DNA from: Anseranas semipalmata
Lineage: Eukaryota; Chordata; Aves; Anseriformes; Anseranatidae
Direction of reading: 5' to 3'
DNA: 64,000 bases
Assembly (NCBI GenBank): GCA_013399115.1
Contig: VXAA01000953.1
Span: forward strand, 177,778-241,777
Part shown: one piece after another, positions 10,562 to 23,929 of the stretch
How the letters are laid out: the number at the start of each line of letters is the position of its first letter
Numbering within the stretch: position 1 is the first letter of the stretch
Notes under the pieces: generated by a model
Database searches by the model: none
Told to the model about the DNA's origin: nothing
What the model saw: only the letters and a program-made list of their open reading frames with translations
Translations under genes and position numbers: made by a program

Positions 10562-13411
10562 GGGTTTCTGCTGCTTTAAAGCCTTATATTTCCATTTTTA
10601 AATGGCAACTTTTACATTGAGGCAGTCCAAAGGGTGAAAAGGTCACGGCTTTTCTGGCCTCTCCTTTTTGTTTTCTTTCAGACATTAAACTAGATGCATA
10701 TTGACTCGAGCCAAGGGCCTTGAAAAGAGAAACCAGAACTTCGCAGGGGCTCGAAAACACCTCAGTCACTCACAAAACCAGCAGGCAGTGGCACAGGTAA
10801 GAGCAGGCGCTGCCTAGTGCTGACGGGGCCCCGTACTGACACCAATACGACACAGGCAGTGATATCAACACGGTCGCCTTGGTGGTGTCACCCCGTGATG
10901 GTCACACTGGTAAGACCCCTGCAAGGACAGGGCTTAAAACGCAACTCGGAGTTAAGGGACAGTAATTAGCTGTAGCATTAAGCTTCTTACAATTCAGGCA
11001 TGTGAATCTCCGTTTGGTAGAGCAAGGAATATTAACATCCTTAAAACAGCTTGACTAAAAACAAGCTGTTATTTACTGGAAAATGTTGCAAAAAACAGGC
11101 GAGTCTCACAACAATTGAGAAATACCTCCTTTTCTTCATATAACTTGCGTTAGACTTATTTTTTTTAGCTAGACAAACAGCTGTACAGCCAGTAAGCAGG
11201 CTTTGCAACGAGCAGCTCTCCAGCAAAGATTTTCTTTCAGCGTTTGCTACAGATTTCAGACTTGCCAGTGGGCCTGTCAGCACCTCCCATAGTTCTTCAC
11301 TTGCCCGAGTCTCCCCTGTCCCACAAGGAGAAGGATTTTTGTTTGCCTCCGGTGGGTTTGTTGTTGGGTTTTGTTTGTTTGTCAAGTAAGCTGTTATGAT
11401 AGGTCCCCAATTTCTGACCTAGGTTCTCCTACACAGCCGCAAACACCGTATCACATGGATTAATTCTACAATGAGATGAACTCTTCTCATGCCATTATTT
11501 CATGGTAATTTTGAAAGGCCTTCTGACCCAAGTATTTTATAATACAAACAACGAATATAGCTCTACTGGCACGGGGCCTAAAACTCATCTCCAGCACTCA
11601 TTCCCTCTTCTCCGTGGAGACCTTCCTCCTTCTCCCCCAGCTACCTAAGAAGCCTAAGGAGACCAAACATCCCTGAAATCAGTTTTTGCTAGTAATGCCT
11701 CTCCTTTCTTTCCCCTCCCTGCTAGGCTTTGGTTGGAAAGGCTCTCGGAGTTACAGCCATTCAATCTGAAGACCGCCTCGGTTACCACCTTGCACGTACT
11801 GAAGCCCTGCGCAGTATGCCGGTCCCTGCATCCTCCCGCAGCCTCGTGGGGTCTGTTCACCACAGACACTTCGGCTCAGTGGAGCTCTGGGGAACTAAGT
11901 CCCATTCCCCTGCTCACTCCCACCCCCTACCACCTGAAGGTGCTGAAAACAATTTGGGATCCTCCTGAATTGAACGCACCTTAAAAGGTAACATCTGCAA
12001 CACCTCCTGGAGCTTCCAGCTGTAAGGTAAAGTAATGTCAAAAGTAATGGAAAAGCCTTCCTGCAGTTACGCAGGAACTGCACAAATTCAGCTTCAATAT
12101 TAGAACCTGACTTAGAGGCTTCAAAGGACATTACTTGAAAGCTATTCCAGGCGTGTGGGCGATACCTCGTTTTGCATTCTCATCTTGGCTGCAATACTTC
12201 AATAGCTTCTCTTAACTGAAGGCAACAAGTCCAAAACAAGGACCACAGACTCTAAATTTCAGCAAGAAAAAAGCAGCTTGGCTAGAACAGAAATTAAGAG
12301 AAAAGCTTGGTCACTAATTACACCACTTTGGAGTCAGCTGAACTATTTTAATGTGGGAAACTGACCAGCAGAGCCAAAATACAAAGCTTCCCTCCTGAAC
12401 TATTAAAAGAGACGCTACAATGAACAGAAGTTAACTTTCAAAACATCAACTGACCTCTAACAACAAAAGGCACAAAAGGATAGGTTTTGCAGGGAAAGAG
12501 GAGGAGGAGGAATACTTTCAAGTGTCATAATCAAAATAGAAACAAAACTGGCCTCAAGTTTGCTTTGCCTCATCTTCTGCTTTCAGGCTTGAGTTGACAA
12601 GAAGCCACCCACAGCAAGAATTCCCAGATATCACTGCAGAGCAACGGTCCCAAATATTGAGGATTTCACACATACACAAAAAAGGAAGTCAAATTCCACA
12701 CAGAAACTAGAGGTTTGTTTATGATAGAATACTTGAAATCAGTGCTAAAAGGAAGCTGTGGTTTTATTTTTAGGGATCTATTTTTAGAGAAGGTACTATC
12801 TCAATATTGTCATTTTATGGTATTAGAGGGAAAAACGGTTTCCTTTTTGCAAACTTAGAGTCATTACATTTCCCATAAGTAAGAGAAACAAAAGAAAACA
12901 ACAACAACAAAAAACACAACCCACAGTGAAAAGTGAGAAAATCTTTCAGGGTTCTTTTTATTCACTAGAATTTGAATCAACAGTTACAAACAGGTTACTA
13001 ATGCTTCTTAGTCTCACAAATTTAAAGAAAACTAGACAGCTGTTATTCTCAAGACAAGCTTTTTGCAGAGCCTTGGATCTGATGAAAGGCTATTTGCAGA
13101 AGATGCCACTGATGTTGGCATTATACTACACACACTCTTAGGTCATATGGGTATGGAGACTCGTTTTCAAGCCTCCAAGCACTTCTGGTGTAAGAAACAA
13201 CCAAGCTACAGCACAGTCGCCCTTTCAGTGACCAGCACATCCCTGACCTCCAACCCATCCCCAACATGCACATAAACACAGTAGCCCCAAATCATGATGG
13301 TATACTCAAACACATGGAACAAGACAAAGTTAAAAAAAAAAAAGTCAGAAATTAATGTTTGCAACACTAATAGTGTGTTTGTTGCATACAACGGTCCGCT
13401 GTAGAATATCC

Positions 13412-13458
13412 CATATATGTACACACACATACTTATCTATATATAGATATTGATATTC
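13412..13458. repeat. AT/AC-rich microsatellite
   Basis: Imperfect atatatgtacacacacatac followed by tatctatatatagatatt. Confidence 0.75.
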
Positions 13459-14760
13459 AGAGCTGTTTCTGACCAGTGTTAGAAATGCCTGTCCTGAATA
13501 CCTCCAGAGAAAACTGAGGTTTGGTAAGAAAAATCCCTGCAATGATGGATTCTGTAAGGACAGTACAGCTCATTACAGGATCCAGTAACACATATGAAAC
13601 AGGTCAGTCAGAGAGCGGGAAAGCCAAGGAAGATACAACATAGGGCTAATCTAACCACGAGACTACTGGCTTCCAGTCTTTACGGGCTGAAGGCCATATT
13701 TTGTATTAAAAAGCTCTGCAAAGTCTGTTTTCCACCCTGAAGTTGGAATCCACACTTTAGTTTTTCTGCTGGTTGACCATGCCTATATGAGCAAGTCACC
13801 TCTTAGAATCTGACAGTATCTGAAATAAAGATGGAGCTACCCGCACAAGCAGATATGGCTTATTACACATCACTAATTAATGAGCAGAATCTTCTGTGCT
13901 GAAGGAAAAGGCAGTCCCACAACTGATTATCTGCCAGTTCCTCAAAGGTGGATGAAGGTACTTTCTTATCAGTAATACTCAATTGCTGCTCACTGCACCA
14001 TTCCTGTAAAGCACTGGCACAAGCCAATCATCTTGTTCTCCTATTTTGGAAATGTATTTGCAGAATTGCAACCAGGCTCAGAATTATTTTTTAGATTCCA
14101 CAGAATTTCTTATTTATATAAATATGGTCTACAGCACCAAGCTTGTACGTAATCAGAACTCATACCATCTTTCCTCAGCAGAAATAAAATCATATTACTG
14201 GAGTCATAGATCAGCTTCACCTTCTTCACATAGCTCAGACTAATACTGCGCAATGTACTCACCTATCATGAAACTGTTGTACTGAAAAAAATACCTAGAG
14301 GAACGAGCAAGGCAGGTGGTCAGAGGAGGACAACTTTAGAGAAAAAAATGCTAAAAAGTTAATTCTGTACTGCTGTTTCAGATAGGTCTCTACACAAGTT
14401 CAAGAAAGATGGATACAAACTGCTATAGAGGCTCCTTCACTGCTTGTTTGTATAGGATAAATTAAATTGAAATTTGTTCTCATTTTCTGCCAGTTTCACA
14501 GTGCACATGAATTTATGAACAGTGTGCTCTGCACTGACATGAAAAGAATAAGACCAATATGGCAGCATGCCCTTCTCCCCTGAATTTGCTATTCTTGCTA
14601 TTTTTAGAACTTTTTTAACATAATGTACACTGACATCATCATTTACTCTATCCTTTTTAACAGCTGGCTTTGATCGTCTGGAACAGCACAGACATTTCCA
14701 CTGCAGACTTGAAGACAAAGGTGACTGAAACAGAGAAGGGAAAACAGAAAGGCACACAGG

Positions 14761-14775
14761 AAAAAAAAAAAAAAA
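14761..14775 (+). repeat. Poly(A) run (15)
   Basis: Simple homopolymer in intron 3; no associated element seen. Confidence 0.9.
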
Positions 14776-17700
14776 CTCTTAAGTTTCAATCTTTTTAGAG
14801 CAAGGATTACTTTTTGGACAGGCCTCATTTTTTTTTAAACAGGAGGGTTTTTTTTTCTTTTGGTGTACAGGTACAAGCCTACCCTGGCATCTAAGCCCAC
14901 ACAACAGCTCATTCCCTACTAATCATGCTGTCACTACAGCAGCAGCTATACAATTCATCCTGGGAATTGCTCAGTAAAGGACCAGTAAAGCAGTGTGTGC
15001 CTGTATGTCTTGATGTCTCTGTATTTCCCGTGGCCACGCACAGGCAGCTTACATGAAGCAGTCGTGCATTATTTAGTCCTCGTCTCTCATCACCTCTCTT
15101 CCCCTACTTGCCCCGCTGAACCGAGCGCTACAGCAGGAAATAATTGTTGCAAGAAGCTGTCAACACGCTTCCTGCTCTTCCAGAGCAGAGGTGGGGGAAG
15201 TTCCGCGGGGTCAGACAACCCACCTCAACGTGTGTTGAGCAGAGGTGCTCGCTGTTTCCAAGAAGACAAAATCCTGTACTACGTCTTTACTTAAGCTGTG
15301 CAATACCAAATTTCTGAGGTAGGTGTTGGTGTCACCTTTTAATTGTATGCCTTGGAAAGTGCAAGCCTGATAATCCTTTTTCCACTAGTTAAATATCCGG
15401 GTCATTAGTCATGCAGAAGTCAAGACTTACACAGCAATTTCACATACTGAAAAATGTTAAACTAAGTTTAGCTGTTGCAAGTGTCAAACAGCAGGAGCAT
15501 GTCACCATACCCCAGACACAAGCCTTGTGACAGCAAGTTCCAGCGCTCGGTTCCACTTTACACAGGAAAACTCTCTCTCTTGTGCTAGGTTAAGCTTCTT
15601 TGTTTTGTTCAATCCCCCACCTCCTGCAATTTTGGAAGTGGCAAATGAGGAAAGCCCTCATCACGTATTCTTTGCTGTTAACTGCACATTCTTCTCCTGT
15701 CCTTCTGCAGTTTACATTCAAGTAGTAAACAGTGGCAGATCAGAATCACTCTGCAAGTAATTGTGCGGGTTCCAGCACCATCGTGCCAACTTTATGCAGA
15801 CAAAATTCTTTAAAGCCATAAAGATGTCCCTTTCTTTCCCTCCACTCCCCCCCCGCAGTTGCATAAGCTTATTTTTCAACATTTGGCAGCAGAATGAACA
15901 TATTAGATCACAAAGGACCAAATTTGTTGTTGTTGTTTTCCTTCTGAGCTTCCTTAATTAGGACTTCAGTATTTGGAAATTAAAAGGAAAGAAAATGCAC
16001 TGTGGTACAGAACACTATCAATATTAACGAACAAGCCACATTTCCAGCTTTTAAAAATATTCTGTTTGAGGATAAATCAGCATATCTAAAAGTGACCTAT
16101 TTGGAGTAAGTATGCCACCAAGTTCGATATTTAGGTCGGTATTTGTGCAATAATTTTAGTCAGTCCTGAAAACAAGGAGTTCTGCTCACCTCGAGACTTG
16201 TACTCATACAAGAAAACCAATTGAAAAAACTATTCATAAACCCCTTCCAAAAATTTACTGGGGCAGAGCATCAGAGCTGTCTTGGCCAAGATATGTTTGA
16301 CTGTTAGAATGAATCAGATTATACAAGAGTGATGTTCATTTTTAATTAAACTAAGCCCAAGCCTCTCTGCAAAAATGAATTCATATCTTTTCTACCATAA
16401 ATTTATTTATTGTAGAAGTGATGCGTTAAGAATTGTCTCATTCTGGAACACTCATAAAAAGTCAACACTGCCAATGTTCTGTGGGGAGAAAGACTGCAGC
16501 GCAAGCATTCTTTGCAAAATCTCCTTTCAAGATTAAGCTTGTTATTTAAAAGTTAAAATAACGTCATCTGGCTCTTCTGAGGTATACAGAAGACAAAATT
16601 TTTTCATAGTTAAAAACTGAATTGAGAAATTTTAATGAAATATTTTACCCATGATTGCCTTCTGTATTACAATCTATAACAAAGCTTTCATTACTCTTGT
16701 AAGTATCAGAAAACTCAGTTTTCAGCAGCATGCATCAGGAACACGAAACACTACAGAAAAATCGTTAAGTTAACATGAGTATCAGTTTCAAAACAAATGC
16801 CATTCAATAACAACTACGTTTAAAATACACTCTTAGATATTATTAACAATTCATAGAAGTGCAAGTGCTATATACACAACCGCAACTACAAAGAACCTGT
16901 AAGTTTCATGTGACCTAGCCCATAGAAAGCAACTAGAACCTGAAAGCTGGAGAGCCACAATGTTTCCATTCCTAAATTTGCTTCCCTTTAGACATACAAC
17001 ACTTTATACGGTGTTTTCTTGGTTAGCAAGAACATTTCAGCTTCCCCAAACTCAAGTAGCTTCCACATTCCTAACACCCAAGCAGACCTTATATCTATGT
17101 CTTTTTTCCCCCGTGCGAGAACTCTGGCTTGCCTGACCTACAGAACTGAAAATGAAACTCTCTTATTTGTACATGTAAATCAGGAACGATTTACCTTAAA
17201 ATTAGAAATTTGGACATGGATAGCACCAGCTGGAGGAAGTTTGAGTTACTTTGCAGCATTACTAGTTTCTCTGTTTCTATTCTTTAGAAACTGTTACAGC
17301 ACAGTGCTTCCCACACAACTGCCTTGCATACAATCATGCTTGTGCCTGTCTTTCAGTCTAAGGATAGAAAACCCAAACATTAAAAAAGCAACACGAAGTG
17401 GCAACATACAGTCTCGAAATCCCCCAATGTAGAAAGCTAAGTCCCAGTTTTCGGGGCTGAGGGAGGGGTGAGTTGGGGACAATTAAGCCTCATTTTTTCC
17501 TTGAAGGATGTTTTACCAACAAGTAGAGCAAGTTTCCTCAGTTCTGACAGTCTGAAAAGACACTTTAAACTATGTATTTCCTTTCTGCTCTTACATAAGA
17601 AAAATAGGAGGATCTCTTGAGCGCATGGGGATATGTTCTCATGCTGGCTATCTTCCCAATGCTGTTAGTCATTTGGGTGAACCAGAGAGAAAGAGAGAAG

Positions 17701-19102
17701 CACAGCATGGCACAGAATAAGCTTATGCTGCCAGTAATTCAGAGGGGCTTTCTGGCCATTTCTCTCTACTTCTGAAGTTCATTGTTTCACACTGTTTTTC
17801 TCGCTCATTAGATTTGCCTTTCATTTATCTGATGTCAAAGCCTCTGGAGATGAAAGGACACGACTCTCCCAGGCAGAGCCACAAAGCTGCAAGAACTCAA
17901 GAATCTGGCAGACCGTCCCTTACCGTCCCATAAAACACGCACTGGGGATTTTTACCTTGAGCCTTAACAGGCCTGAGTAGGGATGCCAAAACAGAGTCTT
18001 AAAGAAGAATTTAAAAACTTCCTAGAGAAAGCAAAGGACATTTCAAATGATGCATGTGTTGGGAGGTGCGATAGTTATTGCTCAAAGTTTGATATAATAA
18101 CCAAATGTATTAAAAAAATAAAAAACATGCAACCCAGGCTGTACCAGTGGCAGTAGGCTAGATAATACATTCCTGCAATCTAAAAAGACAGAACGGCTCT
18201 AGTGTGCCATAAATATCCCTAAGTAGTACTACATAAAAACAAGTTGCTTTAACATAGCAAAGAACATGAACAGCCCTGTCAAGTAAAAACTAATGGACAG
18301 TTTAGGCACCACTAGAAAAGCAAAGAGAGTGCTGACAGCATAACAAAAGAACCTGTGTGGTAAAAATCAAAAATCAGTGGGTCAAGATACACAAATTACT
18401 TTAGAGAGGATTTATCCAGAAGTGGCAGGGATTAAGAGATAAACCAGGTAATTTCAAAAACAGCCTTTCAACAACACAAAGGGGAACTGAAAAGTCAAAT
18501 GAAATAATGCAGGACCTAAATTCTCGTAAAAAAGCCTGCTCAAAACATAGTATAAAATTTACTAACTAATCCCTTCCTAAAGTAATTTTTTTTTTTTACT
18601 GACATAAAATGTTTGCTTATAGAAAAAATCAGTTATAAAACTAAAGAGTGATTCAGCAACATTTACGAAGCAAGAAAACAACCCCTTAATTCTAGCAATG
18701 TAGGTTTGGGGTTCTGTGTAGGTAGCTAATTAAAAAATTCTGACATGATTAGTTTCATTAACACAGCCTTTTAAATTTTAATTTTGACAGTTATATTTGT
18801 CACCATTTCTGTTTTAATGATCTCACTCCATCCGTCCAGCTGGATTAAGATGAGAAAAGGGAGAAAGTTTAGCACAGCACTTTGCTTACACAACCACAGT
18901 AGACAGAAATCTCAATATAAACACAGAAAAATTCACCTCTCTATTGCCTGTTACCGAGAACTCCCAAATTGAGTCTCTACCAACAGCAGCAGTAGAAGTT
19001 CATAATAACGTGAACCCAGAAGAGGGACTACATTGCTGCATGGAGGACAGAACTGGGGGTAACACTGCGAACAACCCATTCAGGAATTAACATTCTTCTC
19101 AC

Positions 19103-19228
19103 CTTTGATGCTTGTCGAAGCCACCGCAAGTATTCAGTGAAGTTATCGAAACAAATGTAGTAGGTCTGGCTCTGAGGTCCAGAAGAGCTAAACGCTAAAC
19201 AGTGCTGGTGCTTTTTCACTTCTTCCAC
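19103..19228 (-). CDS. PHLPP1: PHLPP1 coding exon (exon 3 by analogy): C-terminal part of the PH domain
   Basis: The exon is exactly 42 codons, phase 0 at both ends, and joins directly to the exon at 21670-21866. It reads [17 protein letters not shown], then [11 protein letters not shown], then [13 protein letters not shown]. The last part is the amphipathic C-terminal helix of a PH domain, including the near-invariant tryptophan. The acceptor is a pyrimidine-rich tract ending ctttactgtag; the donor is GTGAGA. The sequence appears almost identical to mammalian PHLPP1, which supports orthology and strong purifying selection. It is separated from the preceding exon by a 2.4 kb intron and from the following exon by a 13.6 kb intron. 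Confidence 0.97.
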
Positions 19229-20301
19229 CTACAGTAAAGGCATAAAACTGTTAGTGAGCAAGAATCAAGAACCTCTCTACAGATAAAATGGAAAAGATAA
19301 AATGTGCCCAAGAGGAGCTCTTCAAGTAGAGTTGTACTAACCCTCTCAAGTCCTCAAGCTGGATCTTAACTGACTGTCAAATATTCATGAAATCTCCACA
19401 AGCAAGACATAAGAACAGAATTAGAACCTTCAAGCTTGCTCATCTCTGTTTTCCAGAATATTAGATAAACTTCTAAAACACAGAACACAATGTCTGACAA
19501 AACTTCCTAGCCACATGACCTCATCTCATGTCATATGAACAAAAGATATGCAAACTGGAGATGCTGCAGGCAGATAAGTTTGGTAACAATTCTAGTTTGG
19601 AATGAAAATTGATGATGATGATATTGAAATAAAATATGTTGCTGCTATTTTCAACATTTAAGGTTTCTCTGGGGTTTATTTCCTTGTAACTTGTTTTTCG
19701 GATTTTTTTTTCCAGGTATTTACAACCTTCTTTTGGGTTGCTATCTTCAGTACAGTACGCAAGATATCAAGAATCAATCATAAAGATGGAAAACACCAAG
19801 AACAACAACGTTTAAAGAGAGACTGAGCACCATAAAAGGTTTCCTAGGGAAACGCATCTAAGGCTGCCTTTATGCAACCTAAAGGAGCACAATTTATACT
19901 CCTGATTATTAAAAACAGGCTTAACAAAATGCTTCTCTTACACCCCAATTAAATTCTTTGGCATTTCTCAACTTGCTAAAAACACCCCAGAATACATCAT
20001 TCTGATACCATACACGCGCAGTCCCACACAACTTATGGTCTCAATGTCTCAGCACTGCATTCTGGAAAGCCTTTGCAAACCAGGAAGTGCAGAGTATTTA
20101 TGGGGTTGAGGAAGAATATTTTCTGAGTGATGATTTGAAAAACACTTAGTTCTGTGCCAAGCATCCTCCACCCAAGCTTTGTCAGCAGAAGCCCTCAGTA
20201 TATTTTTTCTCAGCTTGGTTCTCCTTTTCTTTTAAAATTTGCTGTCAACTTTCAGCTTAACACAGTCTTCATATTTTAGGTTACATGAGGCATTTCTGTG
20301 C

Positions 20302-20376
20302 AAAAAAAAAAAAACACCTTATAATTCCATGTTAAGCAATTAAAAAAGACACAATCTGTTTGTTTGTTTGTTTTTT
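20302..20376. repeat. Poly(A) run and (GTTT)n microsatellite
   Basis: A13 at 20302-20314 and about four GTTT units at 20358-20376, both in intron 2. Confidence 0.85.
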
Positions 20377-20850
20377 AATTAAATAAAATCTTTTTCTTCT
20401 CAAAGAGAAGGCCAATGGGGACCTGAATTCTGTCCTCTCCAGTGTGCTGCAGCCAGGAATACAATTCACTGTCAGAGTTCACACACTGCTACTAAAAGAG
20501 AGGAAAACATCTCTAGTTCAGTACCTCCAGGAAAGAGTCAAAGAATCGTGGAAGTGCATCGGAAAAAAGAACTCCTAGGAGAAGTTAATACTTTCCATGC
20601 TGCTAGTATAGAATATTAATACATCAATTACAGTCTGCATATATAACATTATGAAGCTTTTTTCTCTCCTAATAACTCTTAAGAATCAAACTTATCAGTA
20701 TGCAAGGTAAAACAGCATTATTTCAGGTGTAAATCCATCTTCAGACTAATGGTTCTCTTCCCATCACCTTGGCTAATCAAGCCAATAATAGTGTTCTGAA
20801 ACGCTACTTAGGCTGAAATAGTGATGGTGTAAGTCTTACCGTCTTATTAA

Positions 20851-21098
20851 AGTTCCACAGATCAAAGAGCAGTTGAGGTGGGCAGGGACCTCTGGAGTTC
20901 ATCTGGTCCAACCCTTGCTCAAGCAGGGCCACCTAGAACAGGCTGCCCAGGACCACGTCCAGGAGGCTTCTGAAGATCTCCAGCGAAGGAGACTCCACAA
21001 CCCCCCTGGGCAGCCTGTGCCAGTGCTCTGTTACCCACACAGTGGGTGAGAAATTTTCCTCATGTTCAGACAGAACCTCTTGTGTTTCAGTTGCAATT
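20851..21098 (-). mobile_element. CR1 LINE, 5'-truncated 3' end
   Basis: On the plus strand this reads as the reverse complement of a CR1 3' end: the tip ggtgggcagggacctctgga, followed by catctggtccaaccc, tgctcaagcagggccacct, aggctgcccaggaccacgtc, ggagactccacaaccc and ctgtgccagtgctctgttac. Element sense is therefore on the minus strand, the same as PHLPP1. About 250 bases remain, which is the usual severe 5' truncation of CR1. The terminal 8-mer repeat has decayed. Similarity to the remembered consensus is high, so this is one of the younger copies in the window. Confidence 0.93.
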
Positions 21099-21180
21099 CA
21101 TCAGAAAAAAATCCAGTTTCAGCTTTTTGCAAGTAAAAAAGCTTGTTTCTGTTAGCTTACATTAGACCACTACTCTTACA

Positions 21181-21241
21181 CCCCCCCAAACACCCCCCAA
21201 AAAAACAAACAAAAACAACCCACCAAACAAAAAAGCAAACC
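21181..21241. repeat. C/A-rich low-complexity tract
   Basis: Runs of C and A without G or T for most of its length (cccccccaaacacccccc and then caaacaaaaacaaccc), about 80 bases beyond the CR1 fragment. Confidence 0.9.
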
Positions 21242-21620
21242 AAATATATTTGAATTAAGCCCATGCCCCTTACTGGTTACTTTTCAGAACTTAGAGTAAC
21301 ACAGCATGGATAAAAACTGGATGAAGAGGTATGGTACATTTCATACGAAATACAAATGCATGTATCCTTTGGTTGTGTGCCATTATGCATATAAAATGCT
21401 AATTATGCACATAAAACACTGCACACAAAAGGAAACTGAATGTGTTTCCCTCACTTTTCCTTAGCATTTCAATCCAAACATTGTAAATCATTATGAATCT
21501 GGCTGCAATCAAAAATCATTTATATACTCTGATTATCTCTTTAACAGAAACAAGCTTTCGGGAGGTTGGGAATCATCATAATTGAATGCGATCTCCTCCA
21601 TGTAAAGAGACAGGGATTAA

Positions 21621-21637
21621 GCAAGCAAGCAAGCAAA
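21621..21637 (+). repeat. (GCAA)n microsatellite
   Basis: Four GCAA units, 33 bases inside intron 2 from the exon 2 donor. Confidence 0.9.
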
Positions 21638-21669
21638 TACATAAAATAAAAGTAAAAAGCAAGTCTTAC

Positions 21670-21866
21670 TTTTCCACCAATTAACGGGAGGACATGCATC
21701 TTTCCAGTCTGGCTTTCTTTTACTGATGAGACAATTAGGCATGTTCCACAAAGGATAGCTTGACGTCTTGTCCATCTGTTGACTGGCAAATGTATTTTCC
21801 CTTTTCGAACATTGTACATTCCTGAGAGCTGAATCCGTTCGGAGCTGCCAATGCTGTGGGGCTTTC
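21670..21866 (-). CDS. PHLPP1: PHLPP1 coding exon (exon 2 by analogy with human): most of the PH domain
   Basis: PHLPP1 is a PP2C-family Ser/Thr phosphatase that dephosphorylates the hydrophobic motif of AKT and also acts on PKC isoforms and S6K; it is also known as SCOP. Its PH domain helps target it to membrane and substrate. This exon encodes 65 full codons plus two bases of a split glycine codon. Visible stretches are [49 protein letters not shown] and [10 protein letters not shown], which match the PH domain of PHLPP1 as I remember it, with only scattered substitutions. The acceptor is tttccatttcag at 21867 and above; the donor is GTAAGA just below 21670. The exon enters in phase 1 and leaves in phase 0. 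The open frame continues past both edges, so an apparent upstream Met and a hydrophobic tail are intron read-through. PHLPP2 is the alternative, but the next two exons favour PHLPP1. Confidence 0.97.
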
Positions 21867-23929
21867 CTGAAATGGAAACAAATGCATCCACTTAATCACA
21901 GAAAATCTTTGCCTCTTTCACTCAAGTCATCCTGAGACTTTATCAGCAAGTTCTTAAACTATGGACCACACTGAGAAAAATGAAACACAGCTTCAGAACC
22001 ACGCAAGTAGGTAATGGAGTACCAACTTCAGTACAGGCATCTTTCATGGGTAGAGGATATAATCCCTTGCTATCATGGCGAGCAGACCACTGTCTTGCAG
22101 CACATGAAATAATCCACAATAGTCGCAGAAGTACCAGTTAAAGGTACCAGTCTTCTCTCTGGCACCTGTAAATGTTCATCCTCAACAGCAAGAAACCATG
22201 GTTGCTGTTGAGTTCAAAGCTCACCGTTTGGTAACTGCAAAAGGGGGGTGATGTACCGCATGCTCACTCACACCTTCATGCTTCCATGTCTCTTTTTGCC
22301 ATCCTTAAGGTCATGGTTTCAATAGCTTCAGTAGCTGCCCAAAGAATACTGTGCCTACTCAGCCCACCCTGTTCAGCCCAAACCCCATAGCAGAGGTAGT
22401 ATGCAATGTAAGGCACGATGTGAACAGATGAAATCCCTCAAAGACCCTGCTTCAGTCTGAGCAGAGCTTCCAAAACAGTGAAGTACTTTTGCCTATATTA
22501 CAATGAATTCATTATAACTCAAGATTATTAGCAAGACTAACAATTAGACCAAATCTGTTAAATGATTGTTCATCTTTAAGTGGCTCAGATTCTACTAATC
22601 TACTCTATTAATAATATTCTACTCAACAAAAACAATCATTAACAAGGACACCACAAAGACAAGCATCTCTCTCTTGTCTCTGATCTGACAGGACCAAGTT
22701 CTTTTAAGACATAAATGGGGAGAAGCACAATTTGCTCATTCTAATCTGAAGAATTTATCCACTTCAAGTTACCTTATCAAACCCTGAACAATCCAGCCCA
22801 GACCCGATTCATCCATATATACTAACATAGACAACAGGTAATCATGTTCAAGTTAAACCTGTTGAGATTTCTGGAACACACCAGTGCTAGTGAACCTTTG
22901 GAAGGGAGTTCCCCTGGATGAAGGACCAAAGGCTACGGTAACTTGAGGTAGCTTCCTGGTCATGAGGCAAGACAAATCATTCATTTTCCTACACTAATCT
23001 TTAACAAAATTATTCAAAAAACAAAGAATTAGTAACTAGTTAGGTGTCCAGAACAGTGGAGAGTTGATCCTCTTTTCTAACCCCAATATTTCAGAACAGT
23101 GCTAATTAAACTGAGGCAGTGATAACTGCTCCAACTTGCTGTTACTACTCTTCCTTGCACAACAGCTCATTTGTCTCAATGAGCCTACTCTTGCCTTCAG
23201 ACTAAGTGAAGACAGAAGACACCTACCACATGGCCTGCCCTCTGCAGTTCTCTCACCCTCGCCCACCCTGCACCAACTCTTGCCCTTATCTTTAAAAGCA
23301 GCCTTCCTGAATCTTCCTGCCAGTTTAATGAGCCAAGACTTGGCATAGTTAGCCTCAAGCCTTGCTCTGCTCTAATAAACACTAGCATTTAGGCTACCAA
23401 TACCTGCTAGTTTGGATCTGCAGGAACGTTACTGTTGCTTGAAGCTAAAAGACAAACTTCAATGCTTACAGGGTATTGGCATCTAGTAAAAAAATAGGTG
23501 CCCCAAGAAAGCAGTGATTTCACTGCCAAGCAAATTCAAATCCAACAACAGAAGCTGCAGATAAACACTTCTCTTAAGCCCAGCAGAATGGGGGAGTAAA
23601 AAATATCCATTCTTTACAAAACCACAGGACTGATAGGGAATACAAGCAAGTAAAATAGAGCAACTCAGCCTTAATTAAACACAAAAGCCAAATCAAACTT
23701 TACATTTGGAATATGGAAAGTGTGGTTGCTAAAGTAACTGATAATTTATCTAGTCTGTGCAGAACAATGGACTTCATGCCACAAAGCATTGATTAAAGAA
23801 TCAGACACACACACAAAAAAAAAACCACAAAATCTCTACGATGGAGTAAAAAAAGGCTGGTATGTATTAAAAGTACGGTTGTATAAGGAACAGTTGTCAG
23901 GTGTACAGTTTCACCTGAAAAGTGATGTT

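Larger units (their letters stand above)
5550..19102 (-). other. PHLPP1: PHLPP1 intron 3 (13.6 kb)
   Basis: The flanking exons are both phase 0 and join VASQ directly to the LRQASK end of the PH domain, so no constitutive exon is missing here. Contents are AT-rich sequence with simple repeats (8667-8703, 10544-10561, 13412-13458, 14761-14775), a small CpG-containing patch at about 10380-10500, and the possible terminal exon at 6370-6800. Open frames of 60-137 codons occur on both strands, the longest at 17019-17432 plus, but none shows a family motif. From about 15300 to 19000 nothing beyond ordinary intron sequence was seen. Confidence 0.85.
19229..21669 (-). other. PHLPP1: PHLPP1 intron 2 (2.4 kb)
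   Basis: Bounded by a GTAAGA donor and a ctttactgtag acceptor in phase 0. It contains the CR1 fragment at 20851-21098, a C/A-rich low-complexity tract, a GTTT microsatellite and a GCAA microsatellite. No additional exon was seen. Confidence 0.93.

Noticed and set aside
17019..17432. 137-codon plus-strand open frame
   Set aside because: No motif, no splice context and low-information composition; a frame of this length is not surprising in 64 kb read six ways.
19028..19102. In-frame extension after the exon ending at 19103 (minus strand)
   Set aside because: Follows a GTGAGA donor, and similarity to PHLPP1 stops there; the exon at 5549 resumes with the correct residues.
21541..21669. Hydrophobic, membrane-like tail continuing in frame after the exon ending at 21670 (minus strand)
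   Set aside because: A consensus GTAAGA donor sits exactly at the end of the PH-domain homology and the next exon joins in phase. The tail is intron read-through.
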